A DNA stretch of 40,924 nt. It comes from JBLHLB01 sp047618505. Its GTDB lineage: Bacteria > Planctomycetota > UBA1135 > GCA-002686595. The notes under the pieces were generated by a model, which saw only the letters and a list, made by a program, of their open reading frames with translations, had not been told where the DNA came from and ran no database searches. The position numbers and the translations under genes were made by a program. Below are positions 33,830 to 40,924 of the stretch, one piece after another (positions within the stretch are counted from its first letter, which is position 1; every line of letters starts with the position of its first letter). The DNA is taken from NCBI GenBank assembly GCA_047618505.1, contig JBLHLB010000008.1:1-40924 (forward strand), given 5' to 3'.

Positions 33830-33854
33830 CCCAGGGAGCCTTATGAGCCCTGGG
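33830..33854 (-). other. hairpin between suhB and uvrA
   Basis: CCCAGGG (33830-33836) can pair perfectly with CCCTGGG (33848-33854) around an 11-base loop. On the minus strand it lies about 160 bp after the suhB stop and 69 bp before the uvrA start, in a 202-bp gap (33762-34013 overall) with no gene. No U-run follows it, so it is not a standard intrinsic terminator; it may be a leader hairpin of the uvrA transcript. The same gap carries a tandem hexamer (TTAGAC twice, minus strand). A uvrA promoter probably lies here, but no convincing -35/-10 pair was found. Confidence 0.35.
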
Positions 33855-34013
33855 TGTGATCCCCCATCGTATCAGCTCAGCCGGGGTCTCGGGAAGAACT
33901 GCTACCGCATTGGATATGGCCGTCGTCTAAGTCTAAATCCGGACAACCCGAGACATTCCCACAGGCCAATAGCGGATCCCTCACACCCCCCCTCTGGCAG
34001 CGCGAAAGCTGGC

Positions 34014-34811
34014 TTAGTGCAGCACGCGCCCTCGCATCGCAGCGTGAATCCCGGGTCCCGAAGCCACGATGTGGCCCCCGCGCAGCCATTCCTCGCCCCC
34101 ATCAGCATCCGTGACCAAGCCTCCCGCCTCGCGCACCAGCAGCGCCCCCGCAGCCACATCGTGGGGCGAGAGATGCAGCTCCCAATAGCCATCCAAGCGA
34201 CCCGCGGCCACATAGGCCAAATCGATAGCTGCCGATCCCAGGCGCCTCAGGCCTCGGACGTCATAGAAAAAGCGGCCAAGATTGGCGAGGTTGTCGTGCT
34301 CGAGCTCGTTTCGCCGGTAGGGAAAGCCCGTGGCCAAAATCGAATCCCCCAGGGTCGCCGCCGTCGAGACATGAATCGGCTCCCCATTAAGGAAAGCGCC
34401 GCCACCCCGAATGGCCGTAAAAGTCTCGTTGAGGCGTGGCGCATGGACCACCGCCACCTCCGGCTGCCCGTCCACAAAGAGCCCCATGGAGACGGCGAAG
34501 ACCGGCAGTTCATGGACGAAGTTGATGGTTCCGTCCAGTGGATCCAGGAACCAGCGCGGCCCGTCGCCTGGGGCGTCCATCACCTCTTCCTCAGCCTCGA
34601 TGGCGTGGTCCGGGAAAGCAGCGCGCAGGCGCTGCACCAGGAGACGCTCGCTGGCCACATCGGCCACCGTTACGAGGTCGCGGGCAGCGCTCTTGCTCTT
34701 GATGCGCGTGCCAGCAAGGTTTCCAAGGGCCCCCATGAGAATCTCCCCGGCCTCCCGTGCGGCGGCCACGGCCACCTCCAGGATCGCTGCGTTGTCGGTT
34801 GCCTTGTCCAT
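34014..34811 (-). CDS. suhB: inositol-1-monophosphatase family phosphatase
   Basis: The protein has 265 residues from the ATG at 34811; the TTG two codons earlier is less likely. The Mg/Li-sensitive phosphatase motifs are present: EAEEE (metal site, about 70-74), the central WFLDPLDGTINFVH (about 87-100) with the catalytic D-P-[LI]-D-G-T, and the C-terminal LGSAAIDLAYVAAGRLDGYW followed by SPHDVAAGALLV. In the last motif the usual P-W-D reads P-H-D; the metal-binding Asp is retained. Members hydrolyse inositol monophosphate or related sugar phosphates and, in E. coli, SuhB also acts in rRNA transcription complexes. The natural substrate here is open. It begins 13 bp after dacB. Confidence 0.9.
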   Translation of the reverse strand: MDKATDNAAILEVAVAAAREAGEILMGALGNLAGTRIKSKSAARDLVTVADVASERLLVQRLRAAFPDHAIEAEEEVMDAPGDGPRWFLDPLDGTINFVHELPVFAVSMGLFVDGQPEVAVVHAPRLNETFTAIRGGGAFLNGEPIHVSTAATLGDSILATGFPYRRNELEHDNLANLGRFFYDVRGLRRLGSAAIDLAYVAAGRLDGYWELHLSPHDVAAGALLVREAGGLVTDADGGEEWLRGGHIVASGPGIHAAMRGRVLH

Positions 34812-34824
34812 AGCCAATCAACTC

Positions 34825-36504
34825 CTACCGGAGCTTCGTGAAGTTAGCCTCTACGAGATAAACACACAGTTCATCCATCATCGGTTTTAGGACACTTCGA
34901 TTGAGTCCCTGAACCGCCGGCGGGTATTCGATCAAGAAGGAGAAAGCCAACTCGCGGCCATCCAGGGTGCGGATAATGCCGGAGAGCGCGCTGGTTCCTC
35001 GGATCCACCCGGATTTCCCCATCACGCGGCCGACCGCGCTTGTCCCACGCATGCGTGACTCAAGGGTTCCGATTGAGCCGGCCACGGCAAGGGAATCCAG
35101 GAAGCACTCGCGAGCTTCGGGGCCAAGCCGCATAGCACCCGCCAGAAGACCGGTAACTTGGGCAGGCGCAATCGCGTTGTCGAAGGAGAGGCCGGAACCG
35201 TCCACCTGGTGTAGGCCTTCCACAGAAACGCCCAACTGCTCCAACGCGCTGCGCGTCGCCTCCTGTCCTCCACTGCGCGTTCCGCCTTGGCCAACGGCGT
35301 GCCCCATGGCCAGGAAGAGTTGATCTGCAACGCCATTGCGTGATTCGGCGTTGATCGGATAGAGCGTCGCCGCGACCGAGGAGCGTATCGCAGCGATGCG
35401 CTTGCCGATGGGAGTGTTGCGCTCGCGCACGATGCTTCCCTCAAGCGTCACGCCTTCCTGGCCCAGGGCCCAGGCGAAGATAGTCCCAAAGTGCAGCACC
35501 GGATCCTCGTGGGAAAACTCGGCCCCAAAAGGCTTGGTTCCCATGGCTATATTGCCCTGGACCAACACGCGCCCCTGGCGTGCTTCTGCACCGATCGTAA
35601 GGGAGCCCTTACGAATCGTCATGGGCCGAATGATCGAGCGCAGCCCGTGCGGAACCGGGTGCAGGTCAACGCGCGCTGCCTTGCCGACCTGGGTCGGACT
35701 GACCGTCGCGATCATCACGCCACCGTTAACACTAAAGCCTCCAGAAAGGGCGCAGTACTCCTGCCAATGCTGACTGGGATCCGGCCAGGCGGGGCCGGGC
35801 GCGGGTGTTTGAAAGGTGCCTTCGTCGAGGACCAGATCCCCGGCAATGACACGCACTCCGCTCTCGCGTACTTCACGGGCCGCACGCAGAAAGCGATCCT
35901 CAACTCGGGGATCCGAATCCCGATTCACGATCGGGTCGCCGCTGGCCCGCAGGATCAAGTCGCCCCCAAGACGACCATCGACGACCTCGCCGTTCGCTTC
36001 GCAGCTGGTCAGGAAGTCAGCCTCAGTTCCAAAGAGAACAAGGGCCGCTGCCGTGGTCACGAGCTTCAGGTTCGAAGCCGGCCTACGGGGCCGGTCGGCT
36101 CCAATAGCCGCCAGGATAATCCCGGTCTCCAGGTCCACCACCTGCAGGCCGAAGCCGATGTTCCCGCCGTTAGCTTTGCCCTTCGTTACCTGGTTCGCCT
36201 TGCTGAACCAGCGCCCAACGATAGCCCGCAGGGGCTCCGTCCAATGGCCGCTGAGGGGGCTCCGCTGGGCAGCTGCGCGCTGCTCCGCCGAGCGCTGCTG
36301 GACCGCTTCGAAATCGTCACCCGTGACCTCCAGAGCGCCATCCACCTGAGCGCCGCTTGCAATAGCTATGCCCCCACGCGCCCCCTCACCCGTGGCGGCG
36401 GAGGCATTCTCGCCACAGCTAGCTGAGCACAGAAGTACGCACAGGAGCACAGAAAGAAGCATGGGCAATCGAGTGCCCCAATGAATCCGAAATCGCGACA
36501 TCAT
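34825..36504 (-). CDS. dacB: D-alanyl-D-alanine carboxypeptidase / PBP4-type endopeptidase (S13)
   Basis: This is a penicillin-binding, low-molecular-weight class C enzyme of 559 residues that trims or cleaves peptidoglycan cross-links. An N-terminal hydrophobic signal ends LLCSASC-G, a weak lipobox, so the protein may be lipidated. A ~60-residue Ala/Gln-rich linker follows. The active-site triad motifs are in order: S-N-L-K in PASNLKLVTTAAAL near residue 143, S-R-N in NAESRNGVADQL near 387, and K-S-G in GKSGWIRGTSALSG near 494, in place of the usual KTG. The large insertion between SxxK and SxN is typical of S13. Presence of dacB implies peptidoglycan. Its ATG overlaps the M28 peptidase stop (ATGA). 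Confidence 0.92.
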   Translation of the reverse strand: MMSRFRIHWGTRLPMLLSVLLCVLLCSASCGENASAATGEGARGGIAIASGAQVDGALEVTGDDFEAVQQRSAEQRAAAQRSPLSGHWTEPLRAIVGRWFSKANQVTKGKANGGNIGFGLQVVDLETGIILAAIGADRPRRPASNLKLVTTAAALVLFGTEADFLTSCEANGEVVDGRLGGDLILRASGDPIVNRDSDPRVEDRFLRAAREVRESGVRVIAGDLVLDEGTFQTPAPGPAWPDPSQHWQEYCALSGGFSVNGGVMIATVSPTQVGKAARVDLHPVPHGLRSIIRPMTIRKGSLTIGAEARQGRVLVQGNIAMGTKPFGAEFSHEDPVLHFGTIFAWALGQEGVTLEGSIVRERNTPIGKRIAAIRSSVAATLYPINAESRNGVADQLFLAMGHAVGQGGTRSGGQEATRSALEQLGVSVEGLHQVDGSGLSFDNAIAPAQVTGLLAGAMRLGPEARECFLDSLAVAGSIGTLESRMRGTSAVGRVMGKSGWIRGTSALSGIIRTLDGRELAFSFLIEYPPAVQGLNRSVLKPMMDELCVYLVEANFTKLR

Positions 36505-38183
36505 CTGTTGCGCGGAATCCCGGGGCGCTCGTCAGCGTTGGCAACAATCCAAGCCACGTGCAGGCAGAGCTTAGCGGTGTTCGCCACCTTCTCGATGTCT
36601 ACGAGATCGAGTGAGTCACGGAAAGTGTGGTAGTCCTCGTTCAAGTTCTCTGAGACCGCCTCGAAGAAGAACAGCACGGGGACAAGTGCCTGGTGAAAAG
36701 AGTAGTGGTCGGAGCGCTGCCAAAGGTGCGCGGCTTGATCCGTCACAATCTTGCGGACGCCGCTGCCCTTGATCTTGTGGGCCTGGTCGAGAACCTCCTC
36801 GAGATCCGGGTTCTGGGCGGTCCCAAGGACAACAACTTCGTTTGACTCGCCGCGCCCAACCATATCCATATTGAACATGGCCGCGATGTTCTCCCGAGGC
36901 ATCGGCGGATCTTTGGCAAAACTGCTACTCCCAAGCAAGCCGTCTTCTTCACCAGCAAAGAAGGCCACGACGATCGAGCGCCGCGGCGGGGCGCTGGCGA
37001 AGGCCTGGGCCACTTCGAGCATGGCGACTGTTCCGCTACCATTGTCGTCGGCACCAAAGGCGATGCGACCACGCGGATCAACACCGATGTGATCGTAGTG
37101 CGCGCCGACGATCACGACTTCTTGACGCAACTCCGGGTCCGTGCCCTCGAGGATCCCGGCTACGTTGTCAATGTCTAAGCGCTCCGTGTCGAACCCACTA
37201 GAAATAGTAATTTCCTGACCTTCTCCGCGGGCCTTTGTAGGTTTTCCGCTTTCGTCGCTACGAGCCGCTAAGGCCAGGACATCTTCCCCAAGGACCGCCG
37301 ACGCAAGCTCGGGGGTCACCTCCAGGACGGGTGCTCGGAAGGCTCGTTTCCTACGCGGCCCGGCTTCTGTCGTACCCGGATTCCATTGGGCCCAGGTATA
37401 CCGAAAGCCCATGGCCGGGGGCGCCAGAGGCTGACCGTCGGGGCCGAGCGTCGCAGTCGCGGGGGGCCTGCGCACCACCAGGATTCCGGCAACGTCCTTG
37501 CCGAGGAGTTCTTCGATCTTGCCGTAGACGTCCGCCGCCTCGGTCACTACATCGGGACCTTCGAAGAGCCGACGATGTCGCGGCTCGCCCTCGATGATGA
37601 CGGCGATTTTCCCCTTCAGCTTCTTCTTGACGAGATCGTCGTAGCCCTTGCGATCAATGCCGAAACCTACGTAGATCGCCTGGCCTTGGGCCTCGCCAGT
37701 GCACCCGGGCAGGGGCACGAAATCGACTCCGAACTCGGGCCCCTTGGGCACCGCAGATTCATCGGCTGATGAGCCAAAGGCAGTGCTCATCTTGATCCAG
37801 CAGCGTGCTTCATCCGGGATCGACATGCGCCGCGAGAAGGGAACGCGAAAGCTCCCGTCCTTGCCCACTCCACGGAATCCATAGGAGTCGAGTTGCTCCT
37901 CAAGGTAAATGGCCGCTCGCTCCAGTCCTTCGCTAGGCGAGTCACGCCCTTCGAACTCCGCCGAAGCCAAGACCTGCAAGTGCCCCAGAACCTCGTCCTC
38001 CGTGATCGTGTCGCGAGCAGCCTTGAGGGCCACCTTGTCGACCTTGTCCCCAGCTTTGGCAGAGCCTCCGGAAGTGAGCCCGTGGGAAACCGGCATCAAA
38101 GCGACCCCACCAACCACGCAGGCCAGCAAGATCAATAACGCCGAAACCGGCACCCGCCCCCGTCGCAGGGACGCGGGCTTCAT
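36501..38183 (-). CDS. exported M28 family metallopeptidase with PA-like insert
   Basis: The protein has 560 residues from the ATG at 38183, which has a GGAAAG element about 8 bases upstream and is followed by a signal sequence (basic n-region, then VSALLILLACVVGGVALM). The ATG at 38198 is the alternative, and the open frame to 38408 is not supported. The M28 two-zinc site is complete: H in GAHYDHIGVD (~361), bridging D in FGADDNGSGT (~376), catalytic Glu in FFAGEEDGLLG (~409), D in NMDMVGRGE (~438) and H in QRSDHYSFHQ (~491). A protease-associated-type segment lies at about 110-250 (GQAIYVGFGIDRKGYDDL). It probably degrades peptides in the periplasm. It is first in the unit with dacB and suhB. 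Confidence 0.9.
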   Translation of the reverse strand: MKPASLRRGRVPVSALLILLACVVGGVALMPVSHGLTSGGSAKAGDKVDKVALKAARDTITEDEVLGHLQVLASAEFEGRDSPSEGLERAAIYLEEQLDSYGFRGVGKDGSFRVPFSRRMSIPDEARCWIKMSTAFGSSADESAVPKGPEFGVDFVPLPGCTGEAQGQAIYVGFGIDRKGYDDLVKKKLKGKIAVIIEGEPRHRRLFEGPDVVTEAADVYGKIEELLGKDVAGILVVRRPPATATLGPDGQPLAPPAMGFRYTWAQWNPGTTEAGPRRKRAFRAPVLEVTPELASAVLGEDVLALAARSDESGKPTKARGEGQEITISSGFDTERLDIDNVAGILEGTDPELRQEVVIVGAHYDHIGVDPRGRIAFGADDNGSGTVAMLEVAQAFASAPPRRSIVVAFFAGEEDGLLGSSSFAKDPPMPRENIAAMFNMDMVGRGESNEVVVLGTAQNPDLEEVLDQAHKIKGSGVRKIVTDQAAHLWQRSDHYSFHQALVPVLFFFEAVSENLNEDYHTFRDSLDLVDIEKVANTAKLCLHVAWIVANADERPGIPRNR

Positions 38184-39059
38184 CAATGAACTTTCCATGG
38201 CAACAGGATGCCGGATTCGAAGCTCGGATGCACCGCGCCGTCCCGTGTGAGTTTGATGAAGCCAGGGATCAGCGCGGGCTTGGGGGCCCGCCGACGACTC
38301 AGGCGGCTGGTTGGTGGAACAACGGCGGAGGCCTAGTCCGCGGAATCCCTGGGGGAAATCGTGTCGCTCCTCCCCCGCCGAGATGACCCCCGCGTGGGCG
38401 TCCTCCACGCGCTACGGGGCGGTGACCATCGCAGTGGACGCCGCGGCCAAACCTGCCTCGAACACGAGGCTCATTGGCACAGCGTCCTCCGAAAGGGACC
38501 GCCACTGCCTCCAACGCCGTGGAGGTCCGTTTGAGCCGGAGCAAATAGAACGAAGCAGCGACACGGATTCTGGCGAGTAATTGGCCCCACATTCCACCCT
38601 TCGGTCGCCGGCTCTTCGCAGCCCGCCCTCGGAACTCAAGCAACACGCACGGCGGCAAGGGAGTCGACCTGGTCGCTGTCACGGATCGGTTCGCCCATCC
38701 GATTCGGGGAAAGGTGATCGCCTGGCATGGGAACTTCGACGCCTGGGAGTCATTCTTCACGTGTGTAGCTCCTCGACTGGAGGGGTCATCCGACGTGTCC
38801 GAGAGGGCACAGGTGAATTGACTTTTGAAGGTGACGCTCAGCCCCGCACGAGAGTTTCACTCCCTTTGGGTGGAGGCTCTGGCAGGGTCTGTCGGGCAGC
38901 TTGAACCCTGTCAGTCAGGATCACTGCCCCTTCGGGGCTAAATCCCACCAACCGCAGGATCGTTCCGATTCGCGACCCGCAGCAGTCCAGCTTGCAGCCT
39001 GCGAGGTTTTGAAGGATTCGCGTGAACCCAGGACTGCCTGCGTTGCACTACCTGGGTCC
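38184..39059. other. 876-bp stretch without a supportable gene, possibly decayed coding sequence
   Basis: No frame here combines a start codon, family resemblance and normal context. Two stretches nevertheless read like protein fragments without an ATG, GTG or TTG that would include them. On the plus strand, 38549-38821 (90 codons) contains VDLVAVTDRFAHPIRGKVIA. On the minus strand, a frame ending at 38183 contains PALIPGFIKLTRDGAVHPSF and stops with TGATG at the M28 start. These may be remnants of degraded genes or chance in GC-rich DNA. Promoters for the M28 gene (minus) and the ECF gene (plus) should lie here. No tRNA or known RNA was recognised. Confidence 0.4.
38926..38938 (+). other. 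short GC hairpin in the ECF sigma leader region
   Basis: GCCCC-TTC-GGGGC is a perfect 5-bp stem with a 3-base loop, followed by TAAATCC, about 120 bp before the ATG of the sigma factor gene. It could be a weak terminator of leader transcription or part of the 5' untranslated RNA. It is too short to assign firmly. Confidence 0.25.
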
Positions 39060-39641
39060 ATGAGCATTGAATCCCAAGGCGACGACCTCCGTCGCGCAGC
39101 CAGCGAGTTGCTTTGCCTGCGCTGTCAGGGCGGCGAGCGAGCCGCCTGGCAGGAGTTGGTCGCGATCTGGGAGCACCCCCTCTTTTACTACTTGAAACGA
39201 ATGTCGCGCTCGGATGATGAGGCGCTACATGCGCTACAGGAGACCTGGGTGCGCGTCTTCACATCGCTGCCGCAGCTCAAGGACCCGGCACGCCTAGCTC
39301 CCTGGCTGTACACCATCGCGCGACGTGCGTTGATCAGCTGCATTCATGAACTCCGCGACGAACGCCAAGCGCATTCGGACGTAGAAGAAGAAGTGGACCT
39401 CGGGAGAGATCCAGTTGGTGAGTTTGACGATGCTGAGCTCGTCCACTGGGGCCTGGAAAAACTTCCCTTGCCGCAACGTGAGTTGCTGGTACTGGCCTTC
39501 ATGAAAGACCTATCCATGCTCGAGATTGCCAATGTGCTGGATGTCCCGGTGGGAACTGTTAAATCCCGTCTGAACAAAGCGCGCGCCGACCTTAGGGCAG
39601 TCCTACAACGAACGGAGAATTCAAATGACACAGAAATCTGA
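39060..39641 (+). CDS. ECF-type RNA polymerase sigma factor (second in window)
   Basis: The protein has 193 residues from the ATG at 39060. The frame is open upstream to 38901, but those 53 residues lack similarity and conserved composition. Region 2 lies at about 25-95 (WEHPLFYYLKRMSRSDDEAL, then ALQETWVRVFTSLPQL and PWLYTIARRALISCIHELRD). Region 4 is at about 130-180 (LPLPQRELLVLAFMKDLSML, then ANVLDVPVGTVKSRLNKARAD). A short acidic linker joins them. This resembles the sigma-70-like ECF proteins that planctomycetes encode in large numbers. The stop overlaps the next gene by 17 bp, implying coupled expression with a membrane protein. Target promoters are unknown. Confidence 0.92.
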   Translation: MSIESQGDDLRRAASELLCLRCQGGERAAWQELVAIWEHPLFYYLKRMSRSDDEALHALQETWVRVFTSLPQLKDPARLAPWLYTIARRALISCIHELRDERQAHSDVEEEVDLGRDPVGEFDDAELVHWGLEKLPLPQRELLVLAFMKDLSMLEIANVLDVPVGTVKSRLNKARADLRAVLQRTENSNDTEI

Positions 39642-40164
39642 ATCCATGCGAGATCGGCTGCTACGCATCGACTCGATCGGTTCTGCGGACCGCGCAGACT
39701 ACGACGAGGCTCTTCGAAACCTGTTCGAGCGCAAGCTGAGTCGGCTGGATCGCGCGCGCTACCTGGTGCCTACGGTCACTGGTCTTTGCATGGCGATCGG
39801 ACTGGGAAGTCTCGCGTTGACAGAACCCGCTTCCACCCCAGTGGAAACTCGCATAGTGCTGTCCGTGATAGCCATCATCGGCGCCTTCTGGTTTGTGGTG
39901 TTCGGCAGGATCTTGAGGCGTGGGAGTGTTGATCTCTCTCGTGATCGGCGAGTGGTGTGCCTTGCCGCCCTCGTCATCACCAGCCTGCAAGTGCTGTACT
40001 TCGCCTGGAGTTTCAGCACGGATCCTGACGCCTTGCCTGGCCTGATCGTGGGCTTGCTGTGGGTCGGGCTCGCGAGTGTTGCCTACCTTGTTCAGCGTAT
40101 TCGTGAGTCCGAGCTGCGCGTCCGTGTGCAGCTCCTTCACGAGAACGTGAGACAGTCCAACTGA
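39625..40164 (+). CDS. four-helix membrane protein coupled to ECF sigma factor
   Basis: The protein has 179 residues from an ATG preceded by GGAG six bases upstream, one of the clearest Shine-Dalgarno elements in the window; the start lies 17 bp inside the sigma gene. The N-terminal ~45 residues are charged and cytoplasmic-looking. Four hydrophobic helices follow at about 47-65, 75-94, 110-127 and 134-152, and a basic/polar helix (RESELRVRVQLLHEN) ends the protein. Position and coupling suggest a membrane partner or anti-sigma for the upstream ECF factor, although no known anti-sigma domain is seen. Similar small multi-helix proteins occur after ECF genes in planctomycetes (recalled, not checked). 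Confidence 0.7.
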   Translation: MTQKSESMRDRLLRIDSIGSADRADYDEALRNLFERKLSRLDRARYLVPTVTGLCMAIGLGSLALTEPASTPVETRIVLSVIAIIGAFWFVVFGRILRRGSVDLSRDRRVVCLAALVITSLQVLYFAWSFSTDPDALPGLIVGLLWVGLASVAYLVQRIRESELRVRVQLLHENVRQSN

Positions 40165-40196
40165 CACCTTGTCCACCATCGGACTCGCACTGGACG

Positions 40197-40211
40197 CCCT
40201 ATGCAGTAGGG
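40197..40211. terminator. weak hairpin between convergent genes
   Basis: CCCTA-TGCAG-TAGGG forms a perfect 5-bp stem in the 52-bp gap between the converging four-helix protein gene and the exported hypothetical gene. A second short pair, GTCCA/TGGAC, lies just upstream. No U-run is evident on either side. The position suggests a shared terminator, but the stem is short. Confidence 0.35.
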
Positions 40212-40216
40212 AGTGG

Positions 40217-40849
40217 CTACTCTGTCGGCGCGAGAGACTCTTCCAGCACGCCCCGCAAATTCCCCAGTGCCTGGGACAAATCGCCATCTTCGATAGGGCC
40301 CTGCAGGATCAGCAAGCACTCCGTGCCGCCCTCTAGTTTGATGGGGTAGAACTCAAGCTGAAGGGTTAGCCCATTCTGGAGGAAGCGCTCTGCGGTGCCT
40401 TTGAAGATCTCACGCCCATTCTTCAGTTGGACCTTCTTGGGCCCGAAGTCCGTCTTTTGCATCGCAGCTTCGAAGCCTGTGATCATGCCGGAAATCATCT
40501 CGGCTGCGGACACCGACTCGAAGCGGTAGAGCAGCACCGTGCTCTCATCACTGGTCAATCGCCAGGACTGCATGGAATCCATATCCAAGTAGGAAAAGGT
40601 CATCCCGGCCGGGTACTCGAATTCCAACCCGGGTAGCTCAAGGAGTCGCGTGGCGCCGGGCACAACCGAAACGACATGCTTCTTCCCCTTGATCTTGATC
40701 TCAGTCGGTTCCCCGCCGACCAACTCGAAGGGCTTCCCATCGATTTCGAGGGTATAGGTCAGGGGCGGTTCGGTGGTGGCATCACCAGAGAGAAGAGGGA
40801 AAGCGCAGAGGACGGTGGATAAACCCAGGAGCATGACAGTTCGTGACAT
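40217..40849 (-). CDS. exported hypothetical protein
   Basis: The protein has 210 residues from the ATG codon 17 of the open frame; the TTG further upstream (40897) adds 16 polar residues before the signal sequence and is less likely. A signal peptide is evident (TVMLLGLSTVLCAFPLLSGDA). The mature part is beta-rich (TYTLEIDGKPFELVGGEP, KHVVSVVPGATRLLELPG) and ends with a helical segment (LSQALGNLRGVLEE). I recognise no family. The alternation of strands and the pattern GLEFEYPAGMTFSY recall small periplasmic lipid- or protein-binding domains, but this is not evidence of function. It converges with the ECF/membrane-protein pair; nothing of its upstream neighbourhood is visible in the window. 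Confidence 0.7.
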   Translation of the reverse strand: MSRTVMLLGLSTVLCAFPLLSGDATTEPPLTYTLEIDGKPFELVGGEPTEIKIKGKKHVVSVVPGATRLLELPGLEFEYPAGMTFSYLDMDSMQSWRLTSDESTVLLYRFESVSAAEMISGMITGFEAAMQKTDFGPKKVQLKNGREIFKGTAERFLQNGLTLQLEFYPIKLEGGTECLLILQGPIEDGDLSQALGNLRGVLEESLAPTE

Positions 40850-40924
40850 GCCCGCATCGTGATACGGCGCATCGCTCCGCGCGACACTATCGCCCAAAAA
40901 CGGCGTAAGAGCCCGTATCGCATG

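Noticed and set aside
33762..34013. Sigma-70 promoter or LexA box upstream of uvrA
   Set aside because: No hexamer pair with acceptable match and spacing, and no recognisable SOS box, was found by eye.
38184..38290. tRNA-like T-loop (TTCGAATCC on the minus strand)
   Set aside because: Flanking bases do not form a T-stem, and no D or anticodon arm fits.
38299..38760. 153-residue minus-strand ORF and the plus-strand ORFs 38311-38580 and 38581-38904 as genes
   Set aside because: Low-complexity Arg/Pro/Gly composition, no family resemblance and mutually overlapping; treated as an unresolved gap.
1..40924. CRISPR array, rRNA operon, prophage or transposase genes
   Set aside because: No regularly spaced repeats, no rRNA-like sequence and no integrase, transposase or phage structural motif in any reading frame.

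Overview
The window is a gene-dense, GC-rich (roughly 60-65% by eye) bacterial chromosome segment with no rRNA, recognisable tRNA, CRISPR array or intact insertion sequence. Several traits point to a Planctomycetota-like organism: secreted or lipidated HEAT and TPR proteins, ECF sigma factors paired with membrane proteins, a spermidine synthase fused to a membrane domain, oversized versions of conserved enzymes (a 2014-residue tandem UvrA and a four-PDZ RseP), and start codons that mostly lack a clear Shine-Dalgarno sequence. TolC, a TonB-dependent receptor and RseP indicate a diderm envelope. The phylum is an inference.

Layout. (1) 1-5.7 kb: the 3' part of a HEAT-repeat gene (+) converges on a minus-strand pair, fused spermidine synthase then a small TPR membrane protein. 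Next comes a second minus-strand unit, purM - TPR-like exported protein - degenerate alpha/beta hydrolase, ending at a strong hairpin (3257-3292). (2) 7-13.5 kb (+): dxr, rseP, a UbiA-type prenyltransferase overlapping rseP, and a TonB-dependent receptor whose stop codon lies inside a 166-bp imperfect palindrome (13466-13631). (3) 13.6-15.7 kb: cca (-) diverges from a pilin-like membrane protein (+). (4) 15.7-33.8 kb (-): a long co-directional array, transcribed in the order uvrA - XPB helicase - Helicase_C_3 protein - thiE - signal-peptidase-like protein - thiL - tsaE - ECF sigma - membrane partner - TolC - HEAT lipoprotein. Many of these genes share 4-bp stop/start overlaps. (5) 34-38.2 kb (-): M28 peptidase - dacB - suhB, reading towards uvrA. 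(6) 38.2-39.06 kb: about 0.9 kb with no gene I can support. (7) 39.06-40.9 kb: an ECF sigma and a four-helix membrane protein (+), converging on an exported hypothetical protein (-).

Most notable is the coupled trio at 23.7-33.8 kb. A double-length UvrA with four complete ABC modules and a lysine-rich tail is followed by a bacterial XPB-type helicase and by the PF13625-like protein that accompanies XPB in actinobacteria, each joined by a 4-bp overlap. This suggests a nucleotide-excision-repair module combining the bacterial UvrA damage sensor with an archaeal/eukaryotic-type helicase. Other points of interest are the long palindrome, a hydrolase-fold protein whose nucleophile serine is replaced by glycine, and a signal-peptidase-like protein without its catalytic lysine inside the thiamine gene cluster.
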